A stretch of 13,040 nt of DNA from Limisphaerales bacterium (GTDB taxonomy: Bacteria; Verrucomicrobiota; Verrucomicrobiia; Limisphaerales; UBA11358): NCBI GenBank assembly GCA_027451565.1, contig DAIDJC010000063.1, positions 1 to 13,040 on the forward strand, in the 5' to 3' direction. Positions 5,754 through 13,040 of this stretch are shown piece after piece. The position numbers and the translations under genes are program-made. The notes under the pieces were generated by a model, which was given only the letters and a program-made list of their open reading frames with translations, was not told the origin of the DNA and searched no databases. The stretch's first letter is position 1. The number at the start of each line of letters is the position of its first letter.

Positions 5754-7790
5754 TCAGACCGCTCCAGAAACGGTGGCCTGCTCCACGGGCAGGGACACGC
5801 GCACGATTCCGGATGGCGACGGAACGATCTCGAGCTTGCCATGGTGACTTTCAATGATTTTTCGAGTCACGGCCAGCCCCAGGCCCAGCCCCACGTTCCG
5901 AGTGGTGTAAAATGGCGCTGGAATTTTCCGGGCTGCCTCGGCGGAAAAACCTGCCCCCGTATCCTGCACCTCGATGGTTAGTGATTGACCCTCATCCACG
6001 CCGCCTGCCTGGAGCCTGACTCCAACTTGGCCTCCCTTTGGATTGGCTTGAATCGCATTCAACAGGATCTCGGAAAAGGCATGTTTCAGGGCGGGCCGGT
6101 TGCCGGAAATGATAAAGGGCCTTCCGCCGCTTTCCATTTTTAAAAGGGCAGACTGGGAGGGTTGCTGGCGCATGGCCTCCTGATAGGCATCCTCAATCAA
6201 CTTTTGCACTGGAAACACCTCCTGCTCCAGGAAACCGTCCCGGGCCAGAAAGCGCATCTGGTTGATCAAGCGTGTCACCCGCTTCACGCCATCGCCCATG
6301 GCATGGTCCAGGGACTCCCTAAATTCCGGGTCATTGATTTTTTCAGCCAGCAGTTGGTGGTGGGTGGAAATGGGCACGAGGGCATTACCCACTTCATGAG
6401 CCAACCGGTCTGCCATGGTCTGGACCAGGCGCAGGTTTGCCGTTTCCAACTCAAGCTTCTTCAGGCGCTCTGACTGGGTGAGATCATCCGCCGTAAGCAG
6501 GGCGGAGGTGGTGATGGCGGCATTTTCACTCTGGAACGGCACAATCGTTATTTTGTATAGGGTGCCCGGTGAATTTTGAGGTTCGAAATCAAAGGGTTCG
6601 AGCGCCACGCCCGTTTTTAAAACCTGATAAATTTTCGAGCCAAGCGCCTGGGGTATGTCACTGAATTCCAAGCCGCCGGTCCTTTCATTCTTTCGTCCAA
6701 AATGTCGCCGCGCGGATTTATTGGCATGCAAAACCTTCAAGTCCCGGCTGACCACCACGCATGCGCTGCTCAGTTCCCGCAGCACATTCGTCATCATTTC
6801 ATGATTATCCGCAAGTTGATCGTGCAACCAAATGTTTCTCAAGCCCAGCCCGACCTGTCCCAACAAGTGAAAAATAAGCTCAAGTTCCTGATTAACCAGT
6901 GATTCACCGGTCAAGCGACTGTCAAAAATGGCAATGCCCACCATTGTTTCCCGGTCCAAAATGGGCACTGCAACCTGGGCTCCCAACAAGTCAAATTCCC
7001 GTTGGATCTCCAGGTCCATTCGGGCTTCTTCCGAATCACGCCTTAAAATCCGGCCGGATCTCATCAAATGCCCTCCCACCCCGCTCTCGAAAGACAATTC
7101 CAAATGCTGAAGCAATCCAGATGAAATCCCCAATGCGGCCACGGACTTCAACCTGCGCAAGCCACCGGGATTATTTTTTGATGATTGGCCTTCAACAGGT
7201 TGTGCCAAAAAAACGGCTGAGCGGTTGATGCTGAGCATTTCCCTTAAAAACTGCAAAAACTGCTTGAGCATGGCCTCAGCATCAAGGGAGTGAGTCAATA
7301 TGCAGGAAAAATCCCGAAGAATCCCAAGCGTTTCCCCCGGGACCGCAGAGGATTGGGAGGCAGCAATTTGGTTGGATCGCGAGGGTCCGGTATCCTGGGC
7401 GCGGGTGTAAGCGGGAGACTTGGATGCCGCAGCCGGTTTGGCCAGACTTTCCAAGATGGAATTGACCAGCCTCGGGCGCACTGGTTTGGTTAATACATGG
7501 GTGACACCCCTTAAAAAAGCCTCTTCTTCCCAATCTGATTGAACTGAATCCGTATAGGCAATGATGGGAGTTTTAGAATCACGTCTGCGCAGGCGTTCTA
7601 TCACCCAAACGCTTTCCACCCCCAACAATTCCGCATCCAAAACGCAAGCAGTGACCAAACCGTGAACCAATAAAGGTTCGGCATCCTCCACATTCAGCCT
7701 ATGGACAACCTTGTATGACTCTTGATTTAAAGCGTTTGTAACTGAATTGGCAAAATCCGGATGCGGAGAAAGCACCAAAATGGTTTTCAT
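5754..7790 (-). CDS. Soluble hybrid sensor histidine kinase (REC-GAF-PAS-HisKA-HATPase)
   Basis: This is a 678-aa cytoplasmic sensor kinase with no membrane segment. Order: receiver-like domain (about 1-115), GAF-like domain (about 155-325), PAS-like domain (about 330-440), dimerisation/phosphoacceptor helix with H465 in LAHEVGNALVPI, and an ATPase domain with N-box EILLNAIQANP (N578), G1 box DTGAGF and G2 box GLGLGLAVTRKI. The receiver keeps a candidate phospho-Asp (D52), T80 and K102 but lacks the Asp/Glu pair after the first strand, which reads ILVLSPHPDF. It may therefore bind metal poorly or act as a pseudo-receiver. Start: ATG 7790; the reading from 7811 uses a TTG and adds 7 residues of no value. 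No partner response regulator is adjacent. The signal sensed is unknown. Confidence 0.85.
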   Translation of the reverse strand: MKTILVLSPHPDFANSVTNALNQESYKVVHRLNVEDAEPLLVHGLVTACVLDAELLGVESVWVIERLRRRDSKTPIIAYTDSVQSDWEEEAFLRGVTHVLTKPVRPRLVNSILESLAKPAAASKSPAYTRAQDTGPSRSNQIAASQSSAVPGETLGILRDFSCILTHSLDAEAMLKQFLQFLREMLSINRSAVFLAQPVEGQSSKNNPGGLRRLKSVAALGISSGLLQHLELSFESGVGGHLMRSGRILRRDSEEARMDLEIQREFDLLGAQVAVPILDRETMVGIAIFDSRLTGESLVNQELELIFHLLGQVGLGLRNIWLHDQLADNHEMMTNVLRELSSACVVVSRDLKVLHANKSARRHFGRKNERTGGLEFSDIPQALGSKIYQVLKTGVALEPFDFEPQNSPGTLYKITIVPFQSENAAITTSALLTADDLTQSERLKKLELETANLRLVQTMADRLAHEVGNALVPISTHHQLLAEKINDPEFRESLDHAMGDGVKRVTRLINQMRFLARDGFLEQEVFPVQKLIEDAYQEAMRQQPSQSALLKMESGGRPFIISGNRPALKHAFSEILLNAIQANPKGGQVGVRLQAGGVDEGQSLTIEVQDTGAGFSAEAARKIPAPFYTTRNVGLGLGLAVTRKIIESHHGKLEIVPSPSGIVRVSLPVEQATVSGAV

Positions 7791-8132
7791 GGGGTTTAGT
7801 ATAAAAAACAAACTGCACCGTCCATAATTTGAGCATTATTTTCCACCAATTTCTGCTTGTGGTCAAATGAAAGTTGTTTGGACGCGGAAAAAATTGGTGA
7901 ATTTGCCATTTGAAATCTATTTGGGAGAAAACTTAAGTCTGCGGTGGAGGGGAAGGGTTTTGCAAGCAAAGGGGTCGAGACCGCAAACTCCACAGCAAAT
8001 CAACTCAGGAAGCAGCCGAACCATCAAGGATGCGCATGAGGGTTTTACAATCTTTTGAGAAGCGCAAGGGGAGTTGGCGCCTTTCCACCCCTAAAACTTT
8101 GCCTTGGGATGGTAGGAAAAGCGAAAATAGCA
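7791..8132. other. Spacer between murJ and the kinase gene
   Basis: These 342 nt carry no supported gene. Two open frames of about 63-65 aa, one per strand, have no ribosome site, no recognisable motif and no plausible composition. On the minus strand TATACT sits 8 nt before the kinase ATG and TTGACC lies further up, but no well-spaced -35/-10 pair can be made from them. Near 8065-8095 AGGGG and CCCCT could pair weakly downstream of murJ. Nothing else stands out. Confidence 0.4.
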
Positions 8133-9815
8133 TCAGGGAGTTTGGGAATGGTTTGCCTGGGGACGAATCCGGTTGAGGGCTAAAGATGCAATTTCCTTGG
8201 CGGCGGGGATGCCCAGGGCAAAAGATGCCAGGAAGTAGGCTGCGGCGGCCATGCAAGCCGGGACAAACACAGATCCCAACTGTAGAGGGATGGAATTATG
8301 GCCCAGGTGGCTTTCCCATTCATAGCAAACGCCCAGGGAAATCAAAGCCGCGAGGAGGGCGGCCCCAAAGAGAGGGAACAGGCTTTTTTTGAGTGGATTC
8401 ATGTCGAGCCGCACCAATTTTTTTCTCAAGGCAAACACCAGCAGGGCTGCGTTGCAGCAAGAGGTAAGGGTGTTGGCAATGCCCAAGCCGCCTTGTTTAA
8501 GTGGGACCACCAGGAGGGCGGCCAGGATCAAATTAATGACCAGGCAAAAAACGCTGATTTTCATCGGGGTAAGGGTGTCGCCCAAGGCGAAGAAGGCACG
8601 GGCGAGCACGTTGACCGTGGAAAAAGCCACGAGACCCGGCGCGAGACAAACGAGCGCCAGGGTGGCTCGTTGAGTGGAGAAGGCGGTGAAATGAGTGCCG
8701 TGTTCAAACAGCAGACGGATGATGGGTTGAGCCAGGGTTACCAACAAAACCGCCGCGATCAAGTTTGCGAAAAGCAGGGAACTGAGACCTTGTCGCAGCG
8801 TGGTCCTGAACTCGGGATAATTTTTATCCAAAGCCAGGCTGCTCAGGGCGGTAAGGAGATAGGTGGCCAGTGAGATGCCAAACATGCCTTGGGGCAGTTC
8901 CATCAGGCGGACGGCGTAATTGAACGAGGCATTAATCTGTGGATTGATCCAGAAAGCGATGGCTTGGACGAGAGTGACATTGATTTGGAATGCCGCCACG
9001 CCGATGGTGCCCGGGATCATTTGGCGCACGACGCGCTGCACCGTTTGATTTCCCCAAGGTGAAACCCAGCGGAAACGGTATCCTTCCCTCCAAAGGGATG
9101 GCAATTGGAAGGCGGCCTGCGCGATGCCAGCGGCGAGAACCCCGTAAGCCAGGGCAAAAATCCTTACCGGCAAGCGTTCGCCTGGCGGCAAGCCGTTGCC
9201 CATTTGCGGGGCGAGCCAGAGCACAGAGGCGATCATGACCAGGTTCAAGGTTGCGGCGCCCATGGCTGGAATAAAAAAATGCCCCCGGGCATTGAGCATG
9301 CCCATGAAAGCTGCCGCCAGACAGACGAAGAGCATGTAGGGAAACATAACCCGCAAGAGGCGCAGGATGAGGATGGATTTGGACGAAAGCCCCCCTGAAA
9401 TCAGAGGGTGCGCCAAAACGGCTGCCGAATGGGATCCGGCAGGGATGATGGAAGGATCTGCATGGGCGGGGGCCAGGAAAGCCAGGACAAGGGAGATGCC
9501 ACCCACCACCACGGCAATGATGATGCAGGCGGAAAATACCAAGCCAGAGAGGACCGCATTGGCTGCCTGCCACATTTCAGCCTCGCCGCACAATTTCTCC
9601 TTTTCCTTGAATATGGGAATGAAGGCGGCAGTCAGGGCTCCTTCACCCAGCAATCTCCGGAAAAGATTTGGAATTTGGAAGGCAAATATAAATGCCCCGG
9701 CCACCTGGCTATCACCCATGAACCAGGCATAAAACATTTCCCGCACCATTCCCAGAACACGGCTGGTGAGGGTGGCAGCGGCCATGGCCCCCGAGGCTTT
9801 AAGCATTTTTGACAC
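8133..9815 (-). CDS. murJ: Lipid II flippase MurJ
   Basis: This integral inner-membrane protein of the MOP/MVF superfamily moves lipid II across the membrane for peptidoglycan synthesis. It is about 560 aa and hydrophobic throughout, as expected for a roughly 14-helix protein. The N-terminal signature is very clear: KASGAMAAATLTSRVLGMVR, then FQIPNLFRRLLGEGALTAAF and IPIFKE, including the conserved basic residues of the central cavity. Start: a GTG at 9815 gives MSKMLKASGAM, a usual family beginning, and an ATG at 9806 is three codons inside. The longer reading from 9890 adds an arginine- and proline-rich leader unlike the family. None of these has a strong ribosome site. The neighbours are not cell-wall genes. 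Confidence 0.93.
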   Translation of the reverse strand: MSKMLKASGAMAAATLTSRVLGMVREMFYAWFMGDSQVAGAFIFAFQIPNLFRRLLGEGALTAAFIPIFKEKEKLCGEAEMWQAANAVLSGLVFSACIIIAVVVGGISLVLAFLAPAHADPSIIPAGSHSAAVLAHPLISGGLSSKSILILRLLRVMFPYMLFVCLAAAFMGMLNARGHFFIPAMGAATLNLVMIASVLWLAPQMGNGLPPGERLPVRIFALAYGVLAAGIAQAAFQLPSLWREGYRFRWVSPWGNQTVQRVVRQMIPGTIGVAAFQINVTLVQAIAFWINPQINASFNYAVRLMELPQGMFGISLATYLLTALSSLALDKNYPEFRTTLRQGLSSLLFANLIAAVLLVTLAQPIIRLLFEHGTHFTAFSTQRATLALVCLAPGLVAFSTVNVLARAFFALGDTLTPMKISVFCLVINLILAALLVVPLKQGGLGIANTLTSCCNAALLVFALRKKLVRLDMNPLKKSLFPLFGAALLAALISLGVCYEWESHLGHNSIPLQLGSVFVPACMAAAAYFLASFALGIPAAKEIASLALNRIRPQANHSQTP

Positions 9816-10050
9816 CCGGCGATTCTCACGAAAACGCGGCCCGGGATCAAAGGGAATTCTCCAGACCCGCCCCAAGAAAGGGGAGCGCATCTCTGTTGGG
9901 AGGATTTTTGTGAGGGGCAGGGTAAAAAACCCTCCGGGCAGCGATGCATTTGCCCATGGGCTTCGTTGGCTCGTTATTTACAGCCCTCTACGGGGATGCT
10001 CGGAACCCGCGGCCCAGACCGCAGCCAAAATCACCAACCGCAGGCTACCT
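9816..10050. other. Spacer between murJ and the PEP-CTERM gene
   Basis: I find no gene in these 235 nt. AGGGT and ACCCT pair around an A-run near 9917-9934, a small hairpin that could end the PEP-CTERM transcript on the minus strand or lie in the murJ leader. It lacks a trailing T-run on either reading. Confidence 0.3.
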
Positions 10051-10743
10051 TCAACTTTTCAGACATTCACTTATACAATTTCGGGGCCGCCTCCCTCTGA
10101 ACATTGGAATAAGACGTAGAAACGCAAAAAAGACGGCTCCGGTGTTGATTAAAAACCCTTCAGAAGGCTCAGGAACGCTCGCTGTTGAAAAACTAATGTT
10201 GTCCAAACCGATTTCTGAATCACCATTGCCACCAAATTCCAATGTTTCAATCTGGCCATCCATATAGGAAGGAATATTGGCTCCGTAAACATTGAAAACG
10301 GTGCCCGTATGAAGCAATTCATAAGAAAGACTTTGTCCACCCAACATTAAATAAAAATTATCAAGTCTGGGTGTCCCGGATCCATTGAATGCTTCGAACT
10401 GCAATGAAGCGGCGTTGCCTGGAACCATTGCAGTCTGATTTATCTGTGATTCATCTGAAATATGCACGCTGTAATTCCCGCTAAGTGCAAGGTTGCCACC
10501 AACCAATACGACCGAATTATCCCATTGATATTGCGGATCTAAAGTGTACGTCATAAGATTATAAATGTCGTTCGGTACGATCATCCAGCCAGGCAAAGCG
10601 TTGGCGACGGACACTGGGTACTCGCCAATATTGGAAACGGACGGAATGTTTTGAGCCGATTCGAAGTTCAAATTGACAAAACCCTGCCCGAAAGTCGAAA
10701 TGGACATTGCGGTAGCGACAGACAATGAGGCTATAACTTTCAT
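10051..10743 (-). CDS. PEP-CTERM sorting-signal secreted protein
   Basis: This 230-aa exported protein is predicted to be handled at the membrane by an exosortase. A signal peptide (MKVIASLSVATAMSISTFGQ) precedes GFVNLNFESAQNIP, the opening of a PEP-CTERM family I recall as common in Verrucomicrobiota. These proteins share the pattern 'FVNL(D/N)FE...ALPGW...GNYSV...LDNI'. Here ALPGW, GNYSVHI and GLDNISFS are all present. The sorting signal follows: VPEPS (190-194), a hydrophobic segment (about 196-213), then basic RGRRPR (216-221), with an unusual nine-residue tail. The ATG at 10743 has AGAAAGGA a few bases upstream. The function of the ectodomain is unknown; such proteins are thought to belong to the surface or matrix. 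It follows the GloVer gene by 78 nt on the same strand. No exosortase is in the window. Confidence 0.85.
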   Translation of the reverse strand: MKVIASLSVATAMSISTFGQGFVNLNFESAQNIPSVSNIGEYPVSVANALPGWMIVPNDIYNLMTYTLDPQYQWDNSVVLVGGNLALSGNYSVHISDESQINQTAMVPGNAASLQFEAFNGSGTPRLDNFYLMLGGQSLSYELLHTGTVFNVYGANIPSYMDGQIETLEFGGNGDSEIGLDNISFSTASVPEPSEGFLINTGAVFFAFLRLIPMFRGRRPRNCISECLKS

Positions 10744-10821
10744 ACTATTCCTTTCTTATTGTTTGCTTTTTATGTATCATTTTAGTCATGCTTTGGTCCA
10801 TCCGATTGTTTCCAACCACAT

Positions 10822-11920
10822 TTAGGGAGATGAAAGAGAGCTTTCAGGATTATCGCCATCTGGAAAATTTGTAAAATCATAAATATCATTAAAAGCACCA
10901 TTTGTATTGATTTCGAACACGTTTCCATTTCCGTAAATTCCTCCATTCTCAGTTGTTCCATAAATGGAATTGCCTTGCACGATTAAACCAGCGTTGGGAT
11001 TTTCTCCATCAAAAATCTGAAAATTATGCAAAATGTTGTATCTGGAGCCATCCAAACCAAGGCTGAATAAGGTTCCATATCCCTCAAAGCCTCCATTGCG
11101 TGTTATGCCGTAAAGAGAGTTTTTAACCAAAAGCAAACCATCATATGGGTTGGCTCCATCTGGAGTGTTTGTAAAGACATACAAAATATTTTCAGAACCA
11201 CCTTCAATATCATAATTGAACACGGTGCCAGAACCATTATTCGAAACGCCCCCGCCATTAGAGGTTGTCCCGTAAAGAATATTACTTTGAACAATAAGGA
11301 CACCTTCCGGGTTTTGGCCATCAGGTGAACCTGAAAAATTATGCACATTTTGGTAACCCGTTCCGTCAGTATTAATTTTGTATAGAATGCCATAATAATT
11401 GGCCCCACCCCCATATGTGGTTCCATACAGAACATTACTTATACAAACCAGAGCTGATCGAGGATTAATACCGTCCCCGCTTGCGGCAAAACTATATACA
11501 TTTGCGAATCCAGAACCATTTGTATTGATTTTGAAAATCATTCCATTAGAATTTGTACCTCCCATATTCAGTCGTTCCGTACAATGTATTACTAATTAAA
11601 AGGAGGCTTCCAAATGGCGTATTACCGTCATCAGTAACTGATCCAAAACAATGCATCACAAAATTTGTTTTGCTTCCAATAGAATAACTAAATATAGTTC
11701 CAGAGCTGTTCTGCCCTCCATGTTTTGTGACGCCATAAAGGGTATTTCCCGATAAAACCATTTTTTTTATTGGGTTTTGTCCGTCAGGACTCCCTGAAAA
11801 ACTATACAAAATGGATTCCTGCCCATTTGTGTTGATTTCATAGATTGTACCACTACCCGACGATCCTCCATAATAGGAGGTTCCATATACATCATTTGAA
11901 AAAATATTACCCCCCTGGGT
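10822..11920 (-). repeat. Seven GloVer repeats of about 50 codons
   Basis: Each unit reads roughly (L/V/I)YG(T/V/I)T..GG....G(T/N)(I/V/L)F.I...G...(I/V)..F....DG.NP...L. The YG codon pairs lie at 11883, 11733, 11577, 11423, 11270, 11108 and 10958 (leftmost base of each). The spacings are 150, 156, 154, 153, 162 and 150. All are multiples of three except 154, which marks the one-base insertion at 11561-11563. The array begins with a half unit (GGNIFSNDVYG) and ends with a complementary half unit (DGDNPESS). This is what a circularly closed beta-propeller needs. Confidence 0.8.
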
Positions 11921-12150
11921 TGAATTTCCGTGTAGCTCTCGATGTGGGTTGTTATTTGGCCGTTTGGAGCGGCTTCATACCATTGCCGCTGCCAAACCTG
12001 GCTGTTGGCGGCCTTGCTGGTTATGACATACGGTGTGGTAGGAGGAACATTGGCCGGAGGGACTGCAACAACGGCGCTGCTCTGTGCGGACACGGCACAA
12101 ATGCCCGGCAGGAATGTCATCAGCGAAACGAATAGAGTTTTAAGTTTCAT
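10822..12150 (-). pseudogene. GloVer tandem-repeat protein, frame disrupted twice
   Basis: This is one gene spread over two frames. Segment 1 (12150 to about 11915) starts with ATG, with AAGGGGG 9 nt upstream. It has a signal peptide (MKLKTLFVSLMTFLPGICAV, cleaved near SAQS) and a linker reading QVWQRQWYEAAPNGQ and ESYTEI. Segment 2 (about 11914-11564) is shifted by one base and carries the first two repeats and the start of the third. Segment 3 (11562-10822) returns to the frame of segment 1 with the rest, ending ...DGDNPESSLSSP and TAA. The first shift falls at a run of six G (11915-11910), where seven would keep the frame. The second falls at GGG (11563-11561), where two would do. If repaired it would be an exported repeat protein of about 442 aa without a visible membrane anchor. 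It could be a true pseudogene, a pair of base-calling errors, or slippage; the sequence alone cannot decide. Confidence 0.75.
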
Positions 12151-12567
12151 TTAAAACAGCCCCCTTGAATTCTGACACGAAATGACCGCTTGGAGCACCT
12201 CCATCGTCCAATTCGATTGGCCTTGATCATTTTATTAAGAGGTGGAGTCTTGGTTATTTGGCCTAACAAGGTACGAGCAGACCCTCTCCCCCCTAAAGGA
12301 TGATTGAATTCTGATTAATCCGAATCTAGCACATCCAATTCATACCGTCAAGCAAAAATCGCAAAAATTTTACAAAATGTTTTTCTGAAATGCGCATGGC
12401 GGGTCACAACGCGCCGTCTTTTCATTCAGGCTATAGGAAAACAATTAAAAACTGAATCAGCCGGGGCAGTCCCCCAGGGTCTTTTTTTAAAAATGATAAT
12501 GGGTTGAAGGCCATGGGGTAAAAGTTTTTCTAGACAACCGTGCCTGTTTTTGCTTTACTACGATTGG
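12151..12567. other. Divergent intergenic region before the DruA-like gene
   Basis: These 417 nt separate two divergent genes and hold no supported gene. They contain a short palindrome CCAAT-tcg-ATTGG (12208-12220), an AT-rich stretch (about 12350-12390) and a GC hairpin with a T-run (12463-12488). They must hold the promoters of both flanking genes, but I could not point to a convincing -35/-10 pair for either. Confidence 0.45.
12463..12488 (+). terminator. GGGG-CAGT-CCCC hairpin followed by T7
   Basis: GGGG (12463-12466), loop CAGT, CCCC (12471-12474), then CAGGGTC and seven T at 12482-12488. The form is terminator-like, though the stem is only 4 bp and the T-run starts 7 nt after it. No plus-strand gene lies upstream of it in the window. 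It may be a leader structure of the next gene, the left boundary of a mobile element, or read-through protection. Confidence 0.3.
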
Positions 12568-13040
12568 ATGAAAGCGAATTCAAAAAATGAATCGAACCGT
12601 TTCAACGCGTCCGGCATCCAAGTGCGGGCGATCAAGAACGATGAGGTGAAGTGGTTTGATGAGAAGCTGGATGACCATCATTATCTCGGAGCAGGCCGGT
12701 CGGTGGGCGACTATTTGCGCCAAGTGGTGGAACGGGATGGCCAACCGGTGGCCTTGTTGGTTTGGGGACCGGCCTGCTACGCCCTCAAAGATCGTGATTT
12801 GTGGATTTCCTGGAGTGCTTCCCAGCGGGTCGAGCGGTTGAAACTTGTTGTGCAGAACCGGCGGTTTTTATTGCTGAAGAACAAGGGGGAGAGCCCCAAT
12901 CTGGCCTCGCAAGCCATGGGGGCGGCATTGCGGTCCTTGCAGGCACAATGGCAGGAGCGTTTTGGCTACCAACCCCTGTTGGCGGAGAGTTTCACCGATC
13001 CGGAAGCTTACGCAGGGACCTGTTACAAGGCCAGCAACTG
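12568..13040 (+). CDS. DruA/DUF4338-like protein, N-terminal part (runs off the edge)
   Basis: An ATG at 12568 opens a frame of 157 codons that is still open at the right edge. The translation contains the marks of the DruA (DUF4338) family as I know it: DHHYLGAGRSVGDYLRQVV, VALLVWGPACYALKDRD, WISWSASQRVERLKLVVQNR, RFLLL, SPNLASQAMG and AESFTDPEAYAGTCYKASNW. The family includes DruA of the Druantia phage-defence system. Many members are stand-alone, and some, from memory, are joined to an ISAs1-type DDE transposase. Which case applies depends on sequence beyond 13040. No clear ribosome site precedes the ATG. Molecular function is not established for the lone form. Confidence 0.75.
   Translation, partial: MKANSKNESNRFNASGIQVRAIKNDEVKWFDEKLDDHHYLGAGRSVGDYLRQVVERDGQPVALLVWGPACYALKDRDLWISWSASQRVERLKLVVQNRRFLLLKNKGESPNLASQAMGAALRSLQAQWQERFGYQPLLAESFTDPEAYAGTCYKASN

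Noticed and set aside
5582..5857. Plus-strand frame of 91 aa between purK and the kinase
   Set aside because: It runs into the kinase coding region on the opposite strand and shows no protein-like features.
7867..8058. Small plus-strand frame of 63 aa between murJ and the kinase gene
   Set aside because: No ribosome site, no recognisable motif, and composition like non-coding sequence.
8932..9573. Minus-strand open frame of 213 aa inside murJ
   Set aside because: Fully contained in murJ in another frame; rich in Pro, Gly, Arg and His with no membrane segments.
11905..11916. Programmed -1 ribosomal frameshift at the G6 run
   Set aside because: The run does not form a proper X XXY YYZ heptamer in the incoming frame, and a second, opposite shift would still be needed at 11561; indel or sequencing error is simpler.
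12276..12485. AGACCCT (12279-12285) and AGGGTCT (12476-12482) as terminal inverted repeats of a small element
   Set aside because: Only 7 bp match, the flanks differ, and the enclosed 190 bp has no gene or duplication; expected by chance.

Overview
The window looks like chromosome from a member of the Verrucomicrobiota, probably the Pedosphaera/Limisphaera side. This rests on recalled family resemblance, not a search. The strongest pointers are a PEP-CTERM protein of the kind abundant there, a GloVer tandem-repeat protein (a family named after Gloeobacter and Verrucomicrobia), and a DruA-type (DUF4338) protein. Most of the core genes are GC-rich, while the block at about 10.05-12.15 kb is visibly richer in A and T.

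Layout. Position 3-317 (+) is the 3' end of a glycoside hydrolase family 2 beta-galactosidase-like gene. Convergent to it, 463-3633 (-) is a tight cluster read in the order outer-membrane protein, modA, modB, modC. A 28-bp inverted repeat at 3715-3742, just upstream of the cluster, matches the ModE molybdate-responsive operator. The four genes therefore look like one molybdate-uptake unit with its own outer-membrane component. Next on the minus strand come purK and purE (4-bp overlap, purine biosynthesis), a soluble hybrid histidine kinase with a degenerate receiver domain (5754-7790), and murJ, the lipid II flippase (8133-9815).

The accessory-looking part follows. It holds a PEP-CTERM secreted protein (10051-10743, -) and, 78 nt upstream, a GloVer repeat gene (10822-12150, -). 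The GloVer gene carries seven repeats, enough for a closed seven-bladed propeller, but its frame is disturbed twice: by what looks like one missing G and, about 350 bp on, one extra G. The two shifts cancel, so the first and last parts share a frame. After a 417-nt spacer without a gene, a divergent DruA/DUF4338-like gene (12568 to the edge, +) runs out of the window. It is either a lone DruA-like protein, part of a defence locus, or the front of a transposase.

No rRNA, tRNA or CRISPR array was seen. The most notable observation is the ModE-box plus outer-membrane-protein plus modABC arrangement. Next are the doubly shifted GloVer propeller gene and the DruA-like gene at the edge.
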